Origin: Pectobacterium aroidearum
GTDB lineage: Bacteria > Pseudomonadota > Gammaproteobacteria > Enterobacterales > Enterobacteriaceae
Reading direction: 5' to 3'
Assembly: GCF_015689195.1 (NCBI RefSeq)
Contig: NZ_CP065044.1
Coordinates: 310,001-374,000, forward strand
DNA: 64,000 bases
Part shown: positions 27,479 through 37,234 of the stretch, one piece after another
Layout of the letters: each line of letters starts with the position of its first letter
How positions within the stretch are numbered: position 1 is the stretch's first letter
Program-made: the position numbers and the translations under genes
The notes under the pieces: generated by a model
What the model saw: only the letters and a program-made list of their open reading frames with translations
The model's database searches: none
Told to the model about the DNA's origin: nothing

Positions 27479-29305
27479 GTGTCTACGGCGGAAGTATTGA
27501 ATAAGGAAGCGCTGGCGGTTCAGGTTCTGCGGGACACGTTCGGCTACCAGCAATTCCGACCGGGTCAGCAGGAAATTATCAGCGCGACGCTCAGTGGGCA
27601 GGATTGTCTGGTGATCATGCCGACAGGCGGCGGCAAGTCGCTGTGCTATCAAATCCCTGCACTGGTGATGGACGGGCTGACGCTGGTGGTGTCCCCGCTG
27701 ATTTCACTGATGAAAGATCAGGTCGATCAGCTTCAGGCCTACGGCGTGTCGGCGGCCTGCCTGAATTCGACGCAGACGCGTGAACAGCAGCTTGAGGTGA
27801 TGGCGGGTTGCCGTACCGGCCAGATCAAATTGCTGTATATTGCGCCGGAACGTCTGACGACAGATAGCTTCCTCGATCATCTCGCCCACTGGCAGATCGC
27901 CCTGATCGCGGTGGATGAAGCGCACTGCATTTCCCAATGGGGACACGATTTCCGCCCTGAATACCGCGCTCTGGGGCAGATTAAACAGCGTTTTCCGCAT
28001 CTTCCTTTCATTGCTTTGACGGCCACCGCTGACGAGACCACGCGCAACGATATCGTTCGCCTGCTGGATCTTCAGTCGCCGCTCATTCAGATCAACAGTT
28101 TTGACCGCCCGAATATTCGCTACACGCTGGTAGAGAAATTCAAACCGCTCGATCAGCTCTGGATGTTCGTGCAGGGACAGCGGGGAAAAAGCGGCATCAT
28201 CTACTGCAATAGCCGCTCCCGCGTGGAAGACATTTGTGCGCGTTTGCAGGCGCGCGGGCTGAGCGCAGGGGCTTATCACGCTGGTCTGGATAACGAGCGG
28301 CGTGCGCAGGTGCAGGAAGCGTTTCTGCGTGACGATCTTCAGGTGGTAGTCGCGACCGTCGCATTTGGTATGGGCATCAACAAACCTAACGTGCGGTTTG
28401 TGGTGCACTTTGATATTCCGCGCAACATCGAATCCTACTATCAGGAAACGGGGCGTGCCGGACGTGACGGCCTCGCTGCTGAAGCTGCGCTGTTCTACGA
28501 TCCGGCGGATATGGCGTGGCTGCGCCGCTGTCTGGAAGAAAAACCCGCCGGGCCGCAGTTGGATATCGAGCGCCATAAGCTCAATGCGATGGGGGCATTT
28601 GCCGAAGCGCAGACCTGCCGTCGTCTGGTGCTGCTGAACTATTTCGGTGAAGGGCGCCAACAACCTTGCGGTAACTGCGATGTTTGTCTCGATCCGCCGA
28701 AGCGTTACGACGGGCTGGTTGAGGCGCAAAAGGCGCTGTCCTGCGTGTATCGCGTTGGTCAGCGCTTTGGTTTAGGGTATATCGTCGAGGTGCTGCGCGG
28801 CGCAAATAACCAGCGTATCCGGGACTTCGGCCATGACAAGCTGCCGGTTTACGGTATCGGCAAGGATAAATCGCAGGAGCATTGGGTCAGCGTGCTGCGC
28901 CAGCTGATTCATCTGGGCTTGCTGAACCAGAACATCACGATGCATTCCGCCGTACAGCTTACCGAATCGGCACGTCCGGTATTGCGGGGAGAAGTGCCGC
29001 TACAGCTGGCTGTGCCGCGAGTGATTAACCTGAAGCCTCGCGCGAATCAGAAATCTTATGGCGGAAATTACGACCGTAAGCTGTTCGCCAAATTGCGCAA
29101 ATTGCGTAAATCCATTGCGGATGAAGACAATATTCCGCCTTACGTGGTGTTCAGCGATGCGACGCTGCTGGAGATGGCGGAACTGATGCCGATCACCGCG
29201 GGTGAATTGCTGAATATCAACGGGGTCGGTCACCGTAAGCTTGAACGCTTTGGTGCGCCCTTCATGAACATGATTCGCGATCATGTCGATAATGATGACG
29301 AGTAA
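27479..29305 (+). CDS. recQ: ATP-dependent DNA helicase RecQ
   Basis: Superfamily 2 3'-5' helicase acting in recombination, replication-fork repair and initiation of the SOS response. The 608-residue protein shows Walker [17 protein letters not shown] in [18 protein letters not shown], motif [10 protein letters not shown], motif [12 protein letters not shown], the zinc-binding cysteines in [14 protein letters not shown] and CGNCDVC, and a C-terminal HRDC domain ([15 protein letters not shown]). The start is GTG at 27479 behind GGGGAAGG, in the frame of the family N-terminus. The pldA-recQ-rhtC order is the same as in E. coli. Confidence 0.97.
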   Translation: MSTAEVLNKEALAVQVLRDTFGYQQFRPGQQEIISATLSGQDCLVIMPTGGGKSLCYQIPALVMDGLTLVVSPLISLMKDQVDQLQAYGVSAACLNSTQTREQQLEVMAGCRTGQIKLLYIAPERLTTDSFLDHLAHWQIALIAVDEAHCISQWGHDFRPEYRALGQIKQRFPHLPFIALTATADETTRNDIVRLLDLQSPLIQINSFDRPNIRYTLVEKFKPLDQLWMFVQGQRGKSGIIYCNSRSRVEDICARLQARGLSAGAYHAGLDNERRAQVQEAFLRDDLQVVVATVAFGMGINKPNVRFVVHFDIPRNIESYYQETGRAGRDGLAAEAALFYDPADMAWLRRCLEEKPAGPQLDIERHKLNAMGAFAEAQTCRRLVLLNYFGEGRQQPCGNCDVCLDPPKRYDGLVEAQKALSCVYRVGQRFGLGYIVEVLRGANNQRIRDFGHDKLPVYGIGKDKSQEHWVSVLRQLIHLGLLNQNITMHSAVQLTESARPVLRGEVPLQLAVPRVINLKPRANQKSYGGNYDRKLFAKLRKLRKSIADEDNIPPYVVFSDATLLEMAELMPITAGELLNINGVGHRKLERFGAPFMNMIRDHVDNDDE

Positions 29306-29349
29306 CGCTCGCCTTATCTGATTGCATTTAAAAAAACAGGAAAACCAAG

Positions 29350-29973
29350 ATGCTGATGCTATTTCTGACGGTGGCGCTGGTGCATTTCATTGCGCTGATG
29401 AGCCCTGGGCCGGATTTCTTTTTTGTTTCACAAACCGCGGCCAGCCGTTCCCGCCGTGAAGCGATGATGGGTGTGCTGGGTATTTCTCTGGGCGTGGTGG
29501 TCTGGGCGGCTATCGCGCTGCTGGGGCTGCATCTGCTGTTGCAAAAAATGGCCTGGCTGCATACCGCCATTACCGTCGGCGGCGGGCTGTATCTGTGCTG
29601 GATGGGCTGGCAGATGTTGCGCTCCGCACGGCGTAAAGCACAGTTGGAAACCACGCAGGAAACGGCGGTGGTCTTGCCTCAGCGTGGCAAAACCTTTATG
29701 CGTGGGCTATTGACGAATCTGGCTAACCCGAAGGCGCTGATCTATTTCGGCAGCGTGTTCTCGCTGTTTGTTGGCGATAGCGTCGGCAGCGGTGCCCGTT
29801 GGGGACTGTTCGCGCTGATCTCGATTGAAACGCTGATCTGGTTCAGCCTGGTCGCGATGGTTTTCGCCTTGCCGGCAATGCGTCGCGGCTATCAGCGTCT
29901 GGCGAAATGGGTGGATGGCGTAGCGGGCGTGCTATTTACCGGTTTCGGCCTGCACCTGATTTTCTCTCGCTAA
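29350..29973 (+). CDS. rhtC: Threonine export protein RhtC
   Basis: LysE-superfamily exporter of threonine, 207 residues with about six hydrophobic helices. It begins MLMLFLTVALVHFIALMSPG and has the signature SPGPDFFFVSQTAASRSRRE in the first loop; VHFIALMSPGPDF is typical for RhtC. Located 44 bases after recQ. Its 3' end faces rhtB across a perfect 12-bp bidirectional hairpin. Confidence 0.93.
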   Translation: MLMLFLTVALVHFIALMSPGPDFFFVSQTAASRSRREAMMGVLGISLGVVVWAAIALLGLHLLLQKMAWLHTAITVGGGLYLCWMGWQMLRSARRKAQLETTQETAVVLPQRGKTFMRGLLTNLANPKALIYFGSVFSLFVGDSVGSGARWGLFALISIETLIWFSLVAMVFALPAMRRGYQRLAKWVDGVAGVLFTGFGLHLIFSR

Positions 29974-30005
29974 CATTTCCCCAGAGCGTTTCTGGTGGAG
30001 AACAA

Positions 30006-30035
30006 CAGTGCGCCGTAAGTCGATACGGCGCACTG
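30006..30035. terminator. Bidirectional terminator between rhtC and rhtB
   Basis: Perfect 12-bp inverted repeat CAGTGCGCCGTA / TACGGCGCACTG with a 6-base loop, lying between two convergent genes. T-rich bases on each side are short (TCTTC on the plus side), but the position argues for termination in both directions. Confidence 0.7.
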
Positions 30036-30041
30036 TCTTCA

Positions 30042-30662
30042 TCAGGCTTTTCTCGCGGTGGCAAGTAACGCGCCAACCAGCACGAACAGTGAACCGAATA
30101 TCCGGTTGAGTGTCTTCATTTGCCGTGGGCCTTTCAGCCACCCGGCGATCCGCGTTGCCAGCGTGGCATAGCCAATCATCACGATAATATCGACCACAAC
30201 GGTGGTGACGCCCAATACCAGATACTGAGCGGCCTGCGGCTGGTGGGGGATAATGAACTGTGGGAACAGCGCTGCCAGAAACACGATGCTTTTCGGGTTG
30301 GTCAGATTCACCAACACCGCACGTTTAAAGAGTCTACGACGCGGCATCGCGCTGGCGATCGCCTGAAGGTCCAGTGCGCCCGCGGCGCGCCACTGCTGAA
30401 TCCCCAGCCAAATCAGATAAGCCGCGCCCAGCCATTTCAGCATATCGAAAGCCAATACCGACTGGTTAAGCAGCGCGCCTAGCCCGATGCCGACCAGCAC
30501 GATATGAATCGCCAGCCCGACCTGCAAACCACAGATCGAGGCCGCCGCGCCGCGATAGCCGTGGCTAATGCCGGTACTCATGGTGTTGATGGCGCCCGAG
30601 CCGGGCGACAGGCTGAGAATAAGCGTTGTGAGTAAATAGGTTAACCACCAGTCCAATGTCAT
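30042..30662 (-). CDS. rhtB: Homoserine/homoserine lactone efflux protein RhtB
   Basis: LysE-superfamily exporter; E. coli RhtB exports homoserine and its lactone. The 206-residue protein has the family loop [20 protein letters not shown] after helix 1 and about six helices. It matches E. coli RhtB (MTLEWWFAYLLTS-like start, [13 protein letters not shown] here). Convergent with rhtC and divergent from pldB, exactly as in E. coli. Confidence 0.93.
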   Translation of the reverse strand: MTLDWWLTYLLTTLILSLSPGSGAINTMSTGISHGYRGAAASICGLQVGLAIHIVLVGIGLGALLNQSVLAFDMLKWLGAAYLIWLGIQQWRAAGALDLQAIASAMPRRRLFKRAVLVNLTNPKSIVFLAALFPQFIIPHQPQAAQYLVLGVTTVVVDIIVMIGYATLATRIAGWLKGPRQMKTLNRIFGSLFVLVGALLATARKA

Positions 30663-30793
30663 GAAGCATGCCCCTGAATCACGTTCTGTATTACGAGAGT
30701 CTGTCTGTTTTTTATGTCACAATACGCTGGTGCTCTACCGCTTGTCATGTTCTTCCGCTAGCTTTAGTTTTCCCGCGTCACCGGAGAGGTGTG

Positions 30794-31831
30794 ATGGTTC
30801 AACGCCACAATACGTTGTTTACGTCGGAACGGTTAACGCCTGAGGGGTTAACCTCGAACCTGCTAACGCGAGAAGCGCAGTTTGCCGCTTTTGCTACCGG
30901 AGAATTACTGGATTTTTGGCGTCAGCGTGAAGAGGGCGAATTCTCTGGCGTTGATGACGTCCCTATCCGGTTTGTTCGCTTTACCGCGCCACAGCACGAC
31001 AAGATTGTCGTTGTCTTTTCAGGCCGCATCGAAAGCTACGTCAAATATAGCGAAGTGGCGTATGACCTTTTTCATAGCGGCTATGATGTACTCATCATGG
31101 ATCACCGTGGGCAAGGGCGATCGGGTCGCGTGTTGCAAGACGGCCACCGTGGACACGTTGTGCGTTTCAGTGATTATGTCGATGACGCCGAAACGCTGTG
31201 TCAGCAGCACATAGGGCCGAAGCACTATACCCGCCGGTTTGCGTTAGCGCATTCAATGGGAGGCGCGATTCTGGCACAACTGCTGATTCGCCAGCCTGAG
31301 ACGTTTGATGCCGTTGCGCTGTGCGCGCCGATGTTTGGCATTCGTTTGCCGCTTCCTCATTGTGTTGCCGGATGGATTGTCGATTGGGCAGAGCGTCGTC
31401 CGGCGATACGTGATTATTACGCTATCGGCACCGGACAGTGGCGTCCGTTGCCTTATCGGATGAATGTACTGACGCACAGCCGTGAACGCTACCAGCGCAG
31501 CATTCGATTTTATGCAGACTCGCCGGATTTGCGCGTAGGCGGCCCCACCTATCATTGGGTGCGTGAAGCGATACAGGCAGGGAAACAGCTACAGGCACAG
31601 GCCAGCGCCGTCACTACGCCGCTGCTGCTGTTGCAGGCGGGAGAGGAACGCGTGGTGGATAACCGCAGCCAAAATGCGTTTTGTCAGGCACTGGCGCAGA
31701 GCGGTAACGCCAATGCGAACGGCGTTCTACAGGTTATCCCCGGTGCGCGGCATGAAATTCTATTTGAAACGGATAACCTCCGCGCTCAGGCATTTGCGCT
31801 GATTCTGGCGCACTTTGCGCGTTATCATTAA
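30794..31831 (+). CDS. pldB: Lysophospholipase L2
   Basis: Alpha/beta-hydrolase that cleaves lysophospholipids at the inner membrane. The 345-residue protein has the oxyanion and nucleophile motif LAHSMGGAIL (A-H-S-M-G-G, serine at about residue 155), the preceding strand DVLIMDHRGQGRSGR and the C-terminal catalytic His in PGARHEILFE. The frame is open from 30668, but the ATG at 30794 follows GGAGAGG at the right distance and gives MVQRHNTLF. It lies upstream of yigL with a 50-base gap, probably one transcript. Confidence 0.95.
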   Translation: MVQRHNTLFTSERLTPEGLTSNLLTREAQFAAFATGELLDFWRQREEGEFSGVDDVPIRFVRFTAPQHDKIVVVFSGRIESYVKYSEVAYDLFHSGYDVLIMDHRGQGRSGRVLQDGHRGHVVRFSDYVDDAETLCQQHIGPKHYTRRFALAHSMGGAILAQLLIRQPETFDAVALCAPMFGIRLPLPHCVAGWIVDWAERRPAIRDYYAIGTGQWRPLPYRMNVLTHSRERYQRSIRFYADSPDLRVGGPTYHWVREAIQAGKQLQAQASAVTTPLLLLQAGEERVVDNRSQNAFCQALAQSGNANANGVLQVIPGARHEILFETDNLRAQAFALILAHFARYH

Positions 31832-31881
31832 TTTTTGCGGCGTGTGCCGCTACAACACACCAGAAGTGAGATCTCATCGTT

Positions 31882-32682
31882 ATGTACCATGTCGTTGCTT
31901 CCGATTTAGATGGCACACTGCTGTCACCTGACCACTCGCTGTCCCCGTATGCGAAAGAAACCCTCAGGCTGCTGACGGAAAAAGGGATTCACTTTGTGTT
32001 CGCGACCGGACGGCACCACATGGACGTCGCGCAGATTCGCGATAATCTCGGCATCAGCGCGTTTATGATTACCTCGAATGGCGCGCGAGTGCACAACTCG
32101 CAGGGCGAGCTGATTTTCAGCCACAATCTGGATCAGGATATCGCCCGCGACCTTTACAGCGTCGTACACACTAACCCCGATATGCTGACGCACGTGTACC
32201 GCGATGATGAGTGGTTTATGAACCGTCCACGAGCGGAAGAAGAACGTTTCTTCAAAGAGTCGATCTTTAAATACAAGTTGTTCGAGCCTGCGCTGCTGGA
32301 AACCGATGGCGTCAGCAAGGTGTTCTTTACCTGCGATTCCCATGAACAACTGCTGCCGTTGGAAGAAGCGATCAATGCGCGCTGGGGCGACCGTGTTAAC
32401 GTGAGCTTTTCGACGCTTACCTGTCTGGAAGTGATGGCGGGCGGCGTATCTAAAGGCCATGCGCTGGAGCAGGTGGCGAAGATCATCGGCTTCTCGCTCA
32501 AAGAGTGCGTAGCGTTTGGCGATGGTATGAACGACTACGAAATGCTGTCGATGGCAGGTAAAGGCTGCGTCATGCAGAACGCGCACCAGCGCCTGAAAGA
32601 TTTACTGCCGGATCGCGAAGTGATTGGTTCTAACGCAGACAGCGCGGTGCCGAATTACCTGCGGGAACTGTTTCTGAAGTAA
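31882..32682 (+). CDS. yigL: HAD-family sugar/PLP phosphatase YigL
   Basis: Cof-type haloacid-dehalogenase hydrolase; E. coli YigL dephosphorylates pyridoxal phosphate and sugar phosphates and is involved in the glucose-phosphate stress response. The 266-residue protein has motif I SDLDGTLLSPDH, motif II TSNGAR, motif III KGHALEQ and motif IV FGDGMNDYEML. The C2 cap between motifs II and III is full length. It ends 61 bases before convergent glpQ. Confidence 0.95.
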   Translation: MYHVVASDLDGTLLSPDHSLSPYAKETLRLLTEKGIHFVFATGRHHMDVAQIRDNLGISAFMITSNGARVHNSQGELIFSHNLDQDIARDLYSVVHTNPDMLTHVYRDDEWFMNRPRAEEERFFKESIFKYKLFEPALLETDGVSKVFFTCDSHEQLLPLEEAINARWGDRVNVSFSTLTCLEVMAGGVSKGHALEQVAKIIGFSLKECVAFGDGMNDYEMLSMAGKGCVMQNAHQRLKDLLPDREVIGSNADSAVPNYLRELFLK

Positions 32683-32734
32683 GCCGTATATTCTCGAACC
32701 GACGTCCCATCGAGCACGAACTGCCCGATGGGAT

Positions 32735-32758
32735 CGCTGAACTTCAGCGCGGTTTTTT
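32735..32758 (+). terminator. Terminator candidate after yigL
   Basis: CGCTGAA and TTCAGCG flank a short loop and are followed by CGG and six T on the plus strand. The hairpin overlaps the last codons of the convergent glpQ. A second stem, TCCCATCG / CGATGGGA (32705-32733), lies just before it. Confidence 0.45.
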
Positions 32759-33829
32759 CAGAAAATCGACCGCTTTGTCGGGGAAATCGGTGAACAGCCC
32801 GTCAACATCCGCCTGATAGTAGAGAATATCGTAAAGCCGATCGACATCCTTGGCGTACGCTGGTAGCCTGTCAGCCCTTGCCGTGAACGGGTGTACCTGA
32901 AGTTTATGCTGGTGGGCTTCCTTCACCATGCCGGTAAAGGTGATGTTGTCAGGCGTCGAACCTTTCTGGACGAGCATGTGGTAGTCCGGCCCGACACCAT
33001 CGGCATAGGTTGCAATCTGCTGCATGGCGCCGGGCTTTTGCATCCAGTCGTAGTTGTAATTCGCCCACGTCCCATCGGCCTGTTTCTCGTAGGTTTCATG
33101 CCAGTCGGTATAGGCAATCAGTTGAATCAGGTTTAGGTCCATCTTCATCTGCGGCTGCAATTCGGTTTTGATGCGCTTTAGCTCAGCAACATCAAACGAT
33201 TGCAGGAAGACCTTATCGCTTTTTTTCGTATAGCCATACTGCTTCAACACGGCCAGCGTTTCGCGGGCGATATCTTTCCCTTCCTGATGGTGAAACCACG
33301 GCGCTTTGATTTCGGGGTAGATCCCGATGTTTTTGCCCGTTGAGTGGTTCAGACCCTGAATAAATTCAATCTCTTCCTGAAAGGTATGAATGCGGAAGTC
33401 GGATTTCCACATCGGGAAGCGGTTCGTGTAGCTCTGTACCTGCTTACCGTCTTTGATGTCGAATCCTTCGGTGAATTTCAGCGACTTGATCTCTTGTAGC
33501 GTGAAGTCGATAGCGTAAAAGCGTCCATCTTTACGGGCACGTTGCGGAAAACGTTCTGCCACATCGGTCACGCGATCCAGATAGTGGTCATGCAGGACAA
33601 TGAGCGCGTTATCTTTGGTGAGCACCAGATCCTGCTCCAGATAATCGGCACCCTGAGCGTAGGCCATTGCCTTGGCTGGAAGTGTATGCTCGGGTAGATA
33701 GCCGCTGGCACCGCGGTGGGCAATGACGATTTTGTCGGTTGATGAAGCGGAGTCACTCGCGTGACTGGAAGCACTAAGGGAGACGGAGAGTGCGAGGGCG
33801 GAGAGTAGGGATGTTACGGTAACGTTCAT
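32744..33829 (-). CDS. glpQ: Periplasmic glycerophosphodiester phosphodiesterase
   Basis: Hydrolyses glycerophosphodiesters such as glycerophosphocholine in the periplasm to sn-glycerol-3-phosphate for import by GlpT. The 361-residue precursor has a signal peptide (MNVTVTSLLSALALSVSLSASSHA, cleavage near residue 24). The GDPD motif IAHRGASGYLPEHT with catalytic His lies near residue 38, and EQDLVLTKDNALIVLHDHYL with the metal/catalytic His follows. At 75 bases after glpT on the same strand, it is co-transcribed as in E. coli. Confidence 0.97.
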   Translation of the reverse strand: MNVTVTSLLSALALSVSLSASSHASDSASSTDKIVIAHRGASGYLPEHTLPAKAMAYAQGADYLEQDLVLTKDNALIVLHDHYLDRVTDVAERFPQRARKDGRFYAIDFTLQEIKSLKFTEGFDIKDGKQVQSYTNRFPMWKSDFRIHTFQEEIEFIQGLNHSTGKNIGIYPEIKAPWFHHQEGKDIARETLAVLKQYGYTKKSDKVFLQSFDVAELKRIKTELQPQMKMDLNLIQLIAYTDWHETYEKQADGTWANYNYDWMQKPGAMQQIATYADGVGPDYHMLVQKGSTPDNITFTGMVKEAHQHKLQVHPFTARADRLPAYAKDVDRLYDILYYQADVDGLFTDFPDKAVDFLKKPR

Positions 33830-33904
33830 GCGATCAAACCTCTTTCTGTTGAGAGAAAGACGGCGTCATCATGACGCCGCCAGAGGGATGCTTACAAGAG
33901 CGGG

Positions 33905-35254
33905 TTAAGCGCGGCTGGCTAACTCTGCTTTATGTTTTTTCTCATTCAGCATAACAACAATCAGCAGAAGTACCGCCAGAATGCTGCCGCCGATCATCAC
34001 CATGAAGCCGCCGTCCCAACCGAAGAAGTCAACGGTGTAGCCGACGATGGCGCTAGCGGCAACGGAGCCACCGAGGTAGCCGAACAGGCCGGTGAAGCCC
34101 GCTGCTGTACCTGCTGCTTTCTTCGGTGCCAGCTCCAGTGCGTGCAGACCAATCAGCATCACCGGGCCGTAAATCAGGAAGCCGATGACGATCATACAGG
34201 CCATATCCACACCCGGATTACCGGCTGGGTTCATCCAGTACACGATGGTCGCTATCGTCACCAGCGTCATAAAGAACACGCCCGTTGCACCACGGTTGCC
34301 TTTGAACACTTTATCGGACATCCAGCCGCACAGCAGCGTACCCGGAATACCCGCGTATTCGTACAGGAAGTAGGCCCAGGACGATTTATCCAGTGCGAAG
34401 TGTTTCACTTCTTTCAGATAAGTCGGTGACCAGTCGAGGATGCCGTAACGCAGCAGGTAAACGAAGACGTTGGCGATAGCGATGTACCACAGCAGTTTGT
34501 TCGGGAAAACGTACTGCATGAAAATCTGCTTAGCCGTCAGTTCTTCTTCGTCTTTTTCATTGTAATCAACCGGATAGTCGTTTTTGTACTCTTCAATCGG
34601 TGGCAAACCACAGGATTGCGGTGTGTCACGCATTAGTGCAAACGCAATCAGAGCAACCAGAATCGCGGCGAAGGCCGGCATATAAAGTGCGGCTTTCCAG
34701 TCGTTGAACCAGGCCATACCCAGCAGGAACAGCAGAGGCGGAAGCCCGCCGCCGACGTTGTGAGCACAGTTCCATACGGATACGATGCCGCCACGCTCTT
34801 TCTGCGACCACCAGTGAACCATGGTGCGTCCACACGGTGGCCATCCCATTCCCTGGAACCAGCCGCACAGGAACAGCAGGACGAACATCACCGCGATGCT
34901 TGACGTTGCCCACGGCACGAAGCCCATGAACAGCATCACGGCGGCTGCCAGAATCAGACCGGCAGGCAGGAAAACCCGTGGGTTGGAACGGTCAGATACC
35001 GAACCCATGATGAATTTGGAAAAGCCGTAGGCGATAGAGATACCGGATAGCGCAAAGCCAAGGTCACCGCGTGAGAAGCCCTGTTCAATCAGGTAAGGCA
35101 TTGCCAGTGTGAAGTTTTTGCGTACCAGATAGTAGGCGGCGTAGCCAAAAAAGATCCCCATGAATATCTGCCAGCGCAGACGGCGATAGAGGGGATCGAC
35201 ACGATCCTGCGATACGCGCGCCTGGTGGGCTGCGGGCCTAAAAATACTCAGCAT
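33905..35254 (-). CDS. glpT: Glycerol-3-phosphate:phosphate antiporter
   Basis: MFS organophosphate:phosphate antiporter that imports sn-glycerol-3-phosphate and also fosfomycin. The 449-residue protein aligns almost throughout with E. coli Glp[21 protein letters not shown] with the substrate-binding Arg near residue 45, [14 protein letters not shown] (motif A) and [19 protein letters not shown]. Twelve helices are visible. The ATG at 35254 (MLSIFRPA) matches the family; the ATG four codons upstream is less likely. Divergent from glpABC, probably under GlpR and CRP. Confidence 0.97.
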   Translation of the reverse strand: MLSIFRPAAHQARVSQDRVDPLYRRLRWQIFMGIFFGYAAYYLVRKNFTLAMPYLIEQGFSRGDLGFALSGISIAYGFSKFIMGSVSDRSNPRVFLPAGLILAAAVMLFMGFVPWATSSIAVMFVLLFLCGWFQGMGWPPCGRTMVHWWSQKERGGIVSVWNCAHNVGGGLPPLLFLLGMAWFNDWKAALYMPAFAAILVALIAFALMRDTPQSCGLPPIEEYKNDYPVDYNEKDEEELTAKQIFMQYVFPNKLLWYIAIANVFVYLLRYGILDWSPTYLKEVKHFALDKSSWAYFLYEYAGIPGTLLCGWMSDKVFKGNRGATGVFFMTLVTIATIVYWMNPAGNPGVDMACMIVIGFLIYGPVMLIGLHALELAPKKAAGTAAGFTGLFGYLGGSVAASAIVGYTVDFFGWDGGFMVMIGGSILAVLLLIVVMLNEKKHKAELASRA

Positions 35255-35288
35255 AGATATCTCCAATGCGAAAAAAAACGATAGCTTT

Positions 35289-35308
35289 TTTGTTCTATTA
35301 CGAACGTT
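35289..35308. promoter_or_regulatory. GlpR operator candidate
   Basis: TTTGTTCTATTACGAACGTT is an imperfect palindrome with GTTC / GAAC arms, in keeping with the GlpR consensus (TGTTCGNTAACGAACA-like). It is 35 bases upstream of the glpT start in the 309-base divergent region 35255-35563. A further GTTCG/TTTTCG-rich stretch at 35470-35490 may be a second, weaker operator near the glpA side. Confidence 0.5.
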
Positions 35309-35428
35309 ATTGTAAGGGGCTAGCGTACAAATGAGTGTGATTCATGACGCTAATGTTACACTTTTATGAAACTGTGACGATTTTTGCGCTCATGTTAACA
35401 GAATCGGAAAATTCCACAGTGTGCTTTT

Positions 35429-35444
35429 AGTGACCTGAATCACA
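35429..35444 (+). promoter_or_regulatory. CRP-cAMP site in the glpT-glpA divergent region
   Basis: AGTGACCTGAATCACA is one base from the CRP core TGTGA-N6-TCACA. It lies about 120 bases from glpA and 175 from glpT, in the middle of the shared control region. Catabolite activation of both glp operons is known in E. coli. Confidence 0.6.
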
Positions 35445-35563
35445 CTTATTGTTTTTAGACACCTCTTTGTTTTCGTTTAGTGTTCGTTTTTGCTCTTTAT
35501 CAAACATTAACCCTCCTTTTTGTGTCCCAATAGCAACATATACCATCCGCCCGGAGCGAGAAT

Positions 35564-37234
35564 ATGATGCAAAATACTGGGAACTGGCGTGAAACTGACG
35601 TGGTTGTCATCGGCGGAGGTGCGACGGGAGCTGGTACGGCACGGGATTGCGCCCTGCGTGGACTGCGCTGCCTGTTGCTTGAACGTTATGATATTGCGAC
35701 CGGGGCAACCGGGCGTAATCACGGCCTATTACACAGCGGCGCCCGCTATGCGGTTACCGATGGCGAGTCTGCCCGCGAATGCATTGAAGAGAATCAGATT
35801 CTCCGGCGGATTGCCCGCCACTGTATTGAACCGACCGACGGCCTGTTTATTACCTTGCCGGAAGACGATCTTGGCTGGCAGGCGCAGTTTATTGCCTCCT
35901 GCCAGCAGGCGGGGATTCGTGCTCAAGCGATGGACCCGCAGGAAGCGCTGCGGCTGGAACCCGCGGCTAATCCGGCGTTGATTGGCGCGGTGCGCGTGCC
36001 GGATGGTTCTGTCGATCCCTTTCGCCTGACGGCGGCCAACATGATCGATGCCTGCGAGCACGGCGCGGAAGTCTTGACCTATCACGAGGTTATCGGGCTG
36101 ATTCGTCAGGGCGATCGGGTTACTGGTGTGCGCGTTTTCGACCATAAAAAAGGTGTAGAAACAGAAATATACGCGCAGGTGGTGGTTAACGCAGGGGGAA
36201 TCTGGGGGCAACACATTGCGGAATATGCCGATCTGCGCGTGCGCATGTTCCCGGCGAAAGGCGCGCTGCTGATTCTTGGACACCGCATCAACAACATGGT
36301 GATCAATCGCTGCCGTAAACCCGCGGATGCCGACATTCTGGTGCCGGGCGATACCATTTCGCTGATTGGCACGACCTCAACCCACATCGACTACGACCAA
36401 ATCGACAATATGCTGGTGACACCTGCCGAAGTGGAAACGCTGATGCGCGAGGGATCCATGCTGGCGCCGTCTCTGGCGAGCACGCGAATTTTGCGCGCCT
36501 ATGCCGGCGTCCGACCTCTGGTTGCCAACGACAGTGACCCCAGCGGGCGCAGCGTAAGTCGCGGCATTGTGCTGCTCGACCATGCCAGCCGCGACGGGCT
36601 GGAAGGGTTTATTACCATCACCGGCGGCAAGCTGATGACCTACCGTCTGATGGCGGAGTGGGTGACGGACGCTATCTGCAAAAAGCTGGGCCATGACGTG
36701 GCCTGCTCGACGGCACAGACGCCGCTGCCCGGTTCTGAGTCGCTGGATGAGGTGAAAACCGCCCCTCACGCCCTGTCAGCTTATCCTGCGGCAAAACCGC
36801 TCTCCGCGCCGCTGCGCGGCTCGGCGATTTATCGCCACGGTGAACGTGCTGGAAGAATGCTGTCCGGTGAACGTCTTGATCGCAGTCTGGTGTGCGAGTG
36901 TGAGGCCGTGACGGCGGGAGAAGTGCGCTACGCCGTGGAATCATTGCAGGTGAATAACCTGATTGACCTGCGTCGCCGTACTCGCGTTGGCATGGGCACC
37001 TGTCAGGGGGAACTGTGCGCCTGTCGTGCAGCGGGTCTGCTATGCCGTCTGGGCACCGCGACGCCGGAGCAGTCGCTCACGCAGCTCAGCCAGTTTTTGA
37101 ACGAACGCTGGAAAGGGATTCGCCCAGTCGCGTGGGGCAATGCCCTGCGTGAAAGCGAGTTTACCAGTTGGATTTATCAGGGATTGTGCGGCCTGACGGC
37201 CAGCGACAGCCAGGAGGATCGTCATGCGCTATGA
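35564..37234 (+). CDS. glpA: Anaerobic glycerol-3-phosphate dehydrogenase subunit A
   Basis: Catalytic FAD subunit of the anaerobic sn-glycerol-3-phosphate dehydrogenase GlpABC, which passes electrons to menaquinone with fumarate as final acceptor. The 556-residue protein starts with the dinucleotide-binding motif VVIGGGATGAGTARDCALRG (about residues 14-33). The DAO fold follows (ATGRNHGLLHSGARYA). A C-terminal BFD-type [2Fe-2S] domain has CECEAVTAGE and GTCQGELCACR with four cysteines. First gene of glpABC, with an 11-base overlap into glpB. Confidence 0.97.
   Translation: MMQNTGNWRETDVVVIGGGATGAGTARDCALRGLRCLLLERYDIATGATGRNHGLLHSGARYAVTDGESARECIEENQILRRIARHCIEPTDGLFITLPEDDLGWQAQFIASCQQAGIRAQAMDPQEALRLEPAANPALIGAVRVPDGSVDPFRLTAANMIDACEHGAEVLTYHEVIGLIRQGDRVTGVRVFDHKKGVETEIYAQVVVNAGGIWGQHIAEYADLRVRMFPAKGALLILGHRINNMVINRCRKPADADILVPGDTISLIGTTSTHIDYDQIDNMLVTPAEVETLMREGSMLAPSLASTRILRAYAGVRPLVANDSDPSGRSVSRGIVLLDHASRDGLEGFITITGGKLMTYRLMAEWVTDAICKKLGHDVACSTAQTPLPGSESLDEVKTAPHALSAYPAAKPLSAPLRGSAIYRHGERAGRMLSGERLDRSLVCECEAVTAGEVRYAVESLQVNNLIDLRRRTRVGMGTCQGELCACRAAGLLCRLGTATPEQSLTQLSQFLNERWKGIRPVAWGNALRESEFTSWIYQGLCGLTASDSQEDRHAL

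Noticed and set aside
27704-28729. 341-codon minus-strand frame opposite recQ
   Set aside because: It is fully antisense to a clear recQ and reflects codon bias; no motifs of its own.
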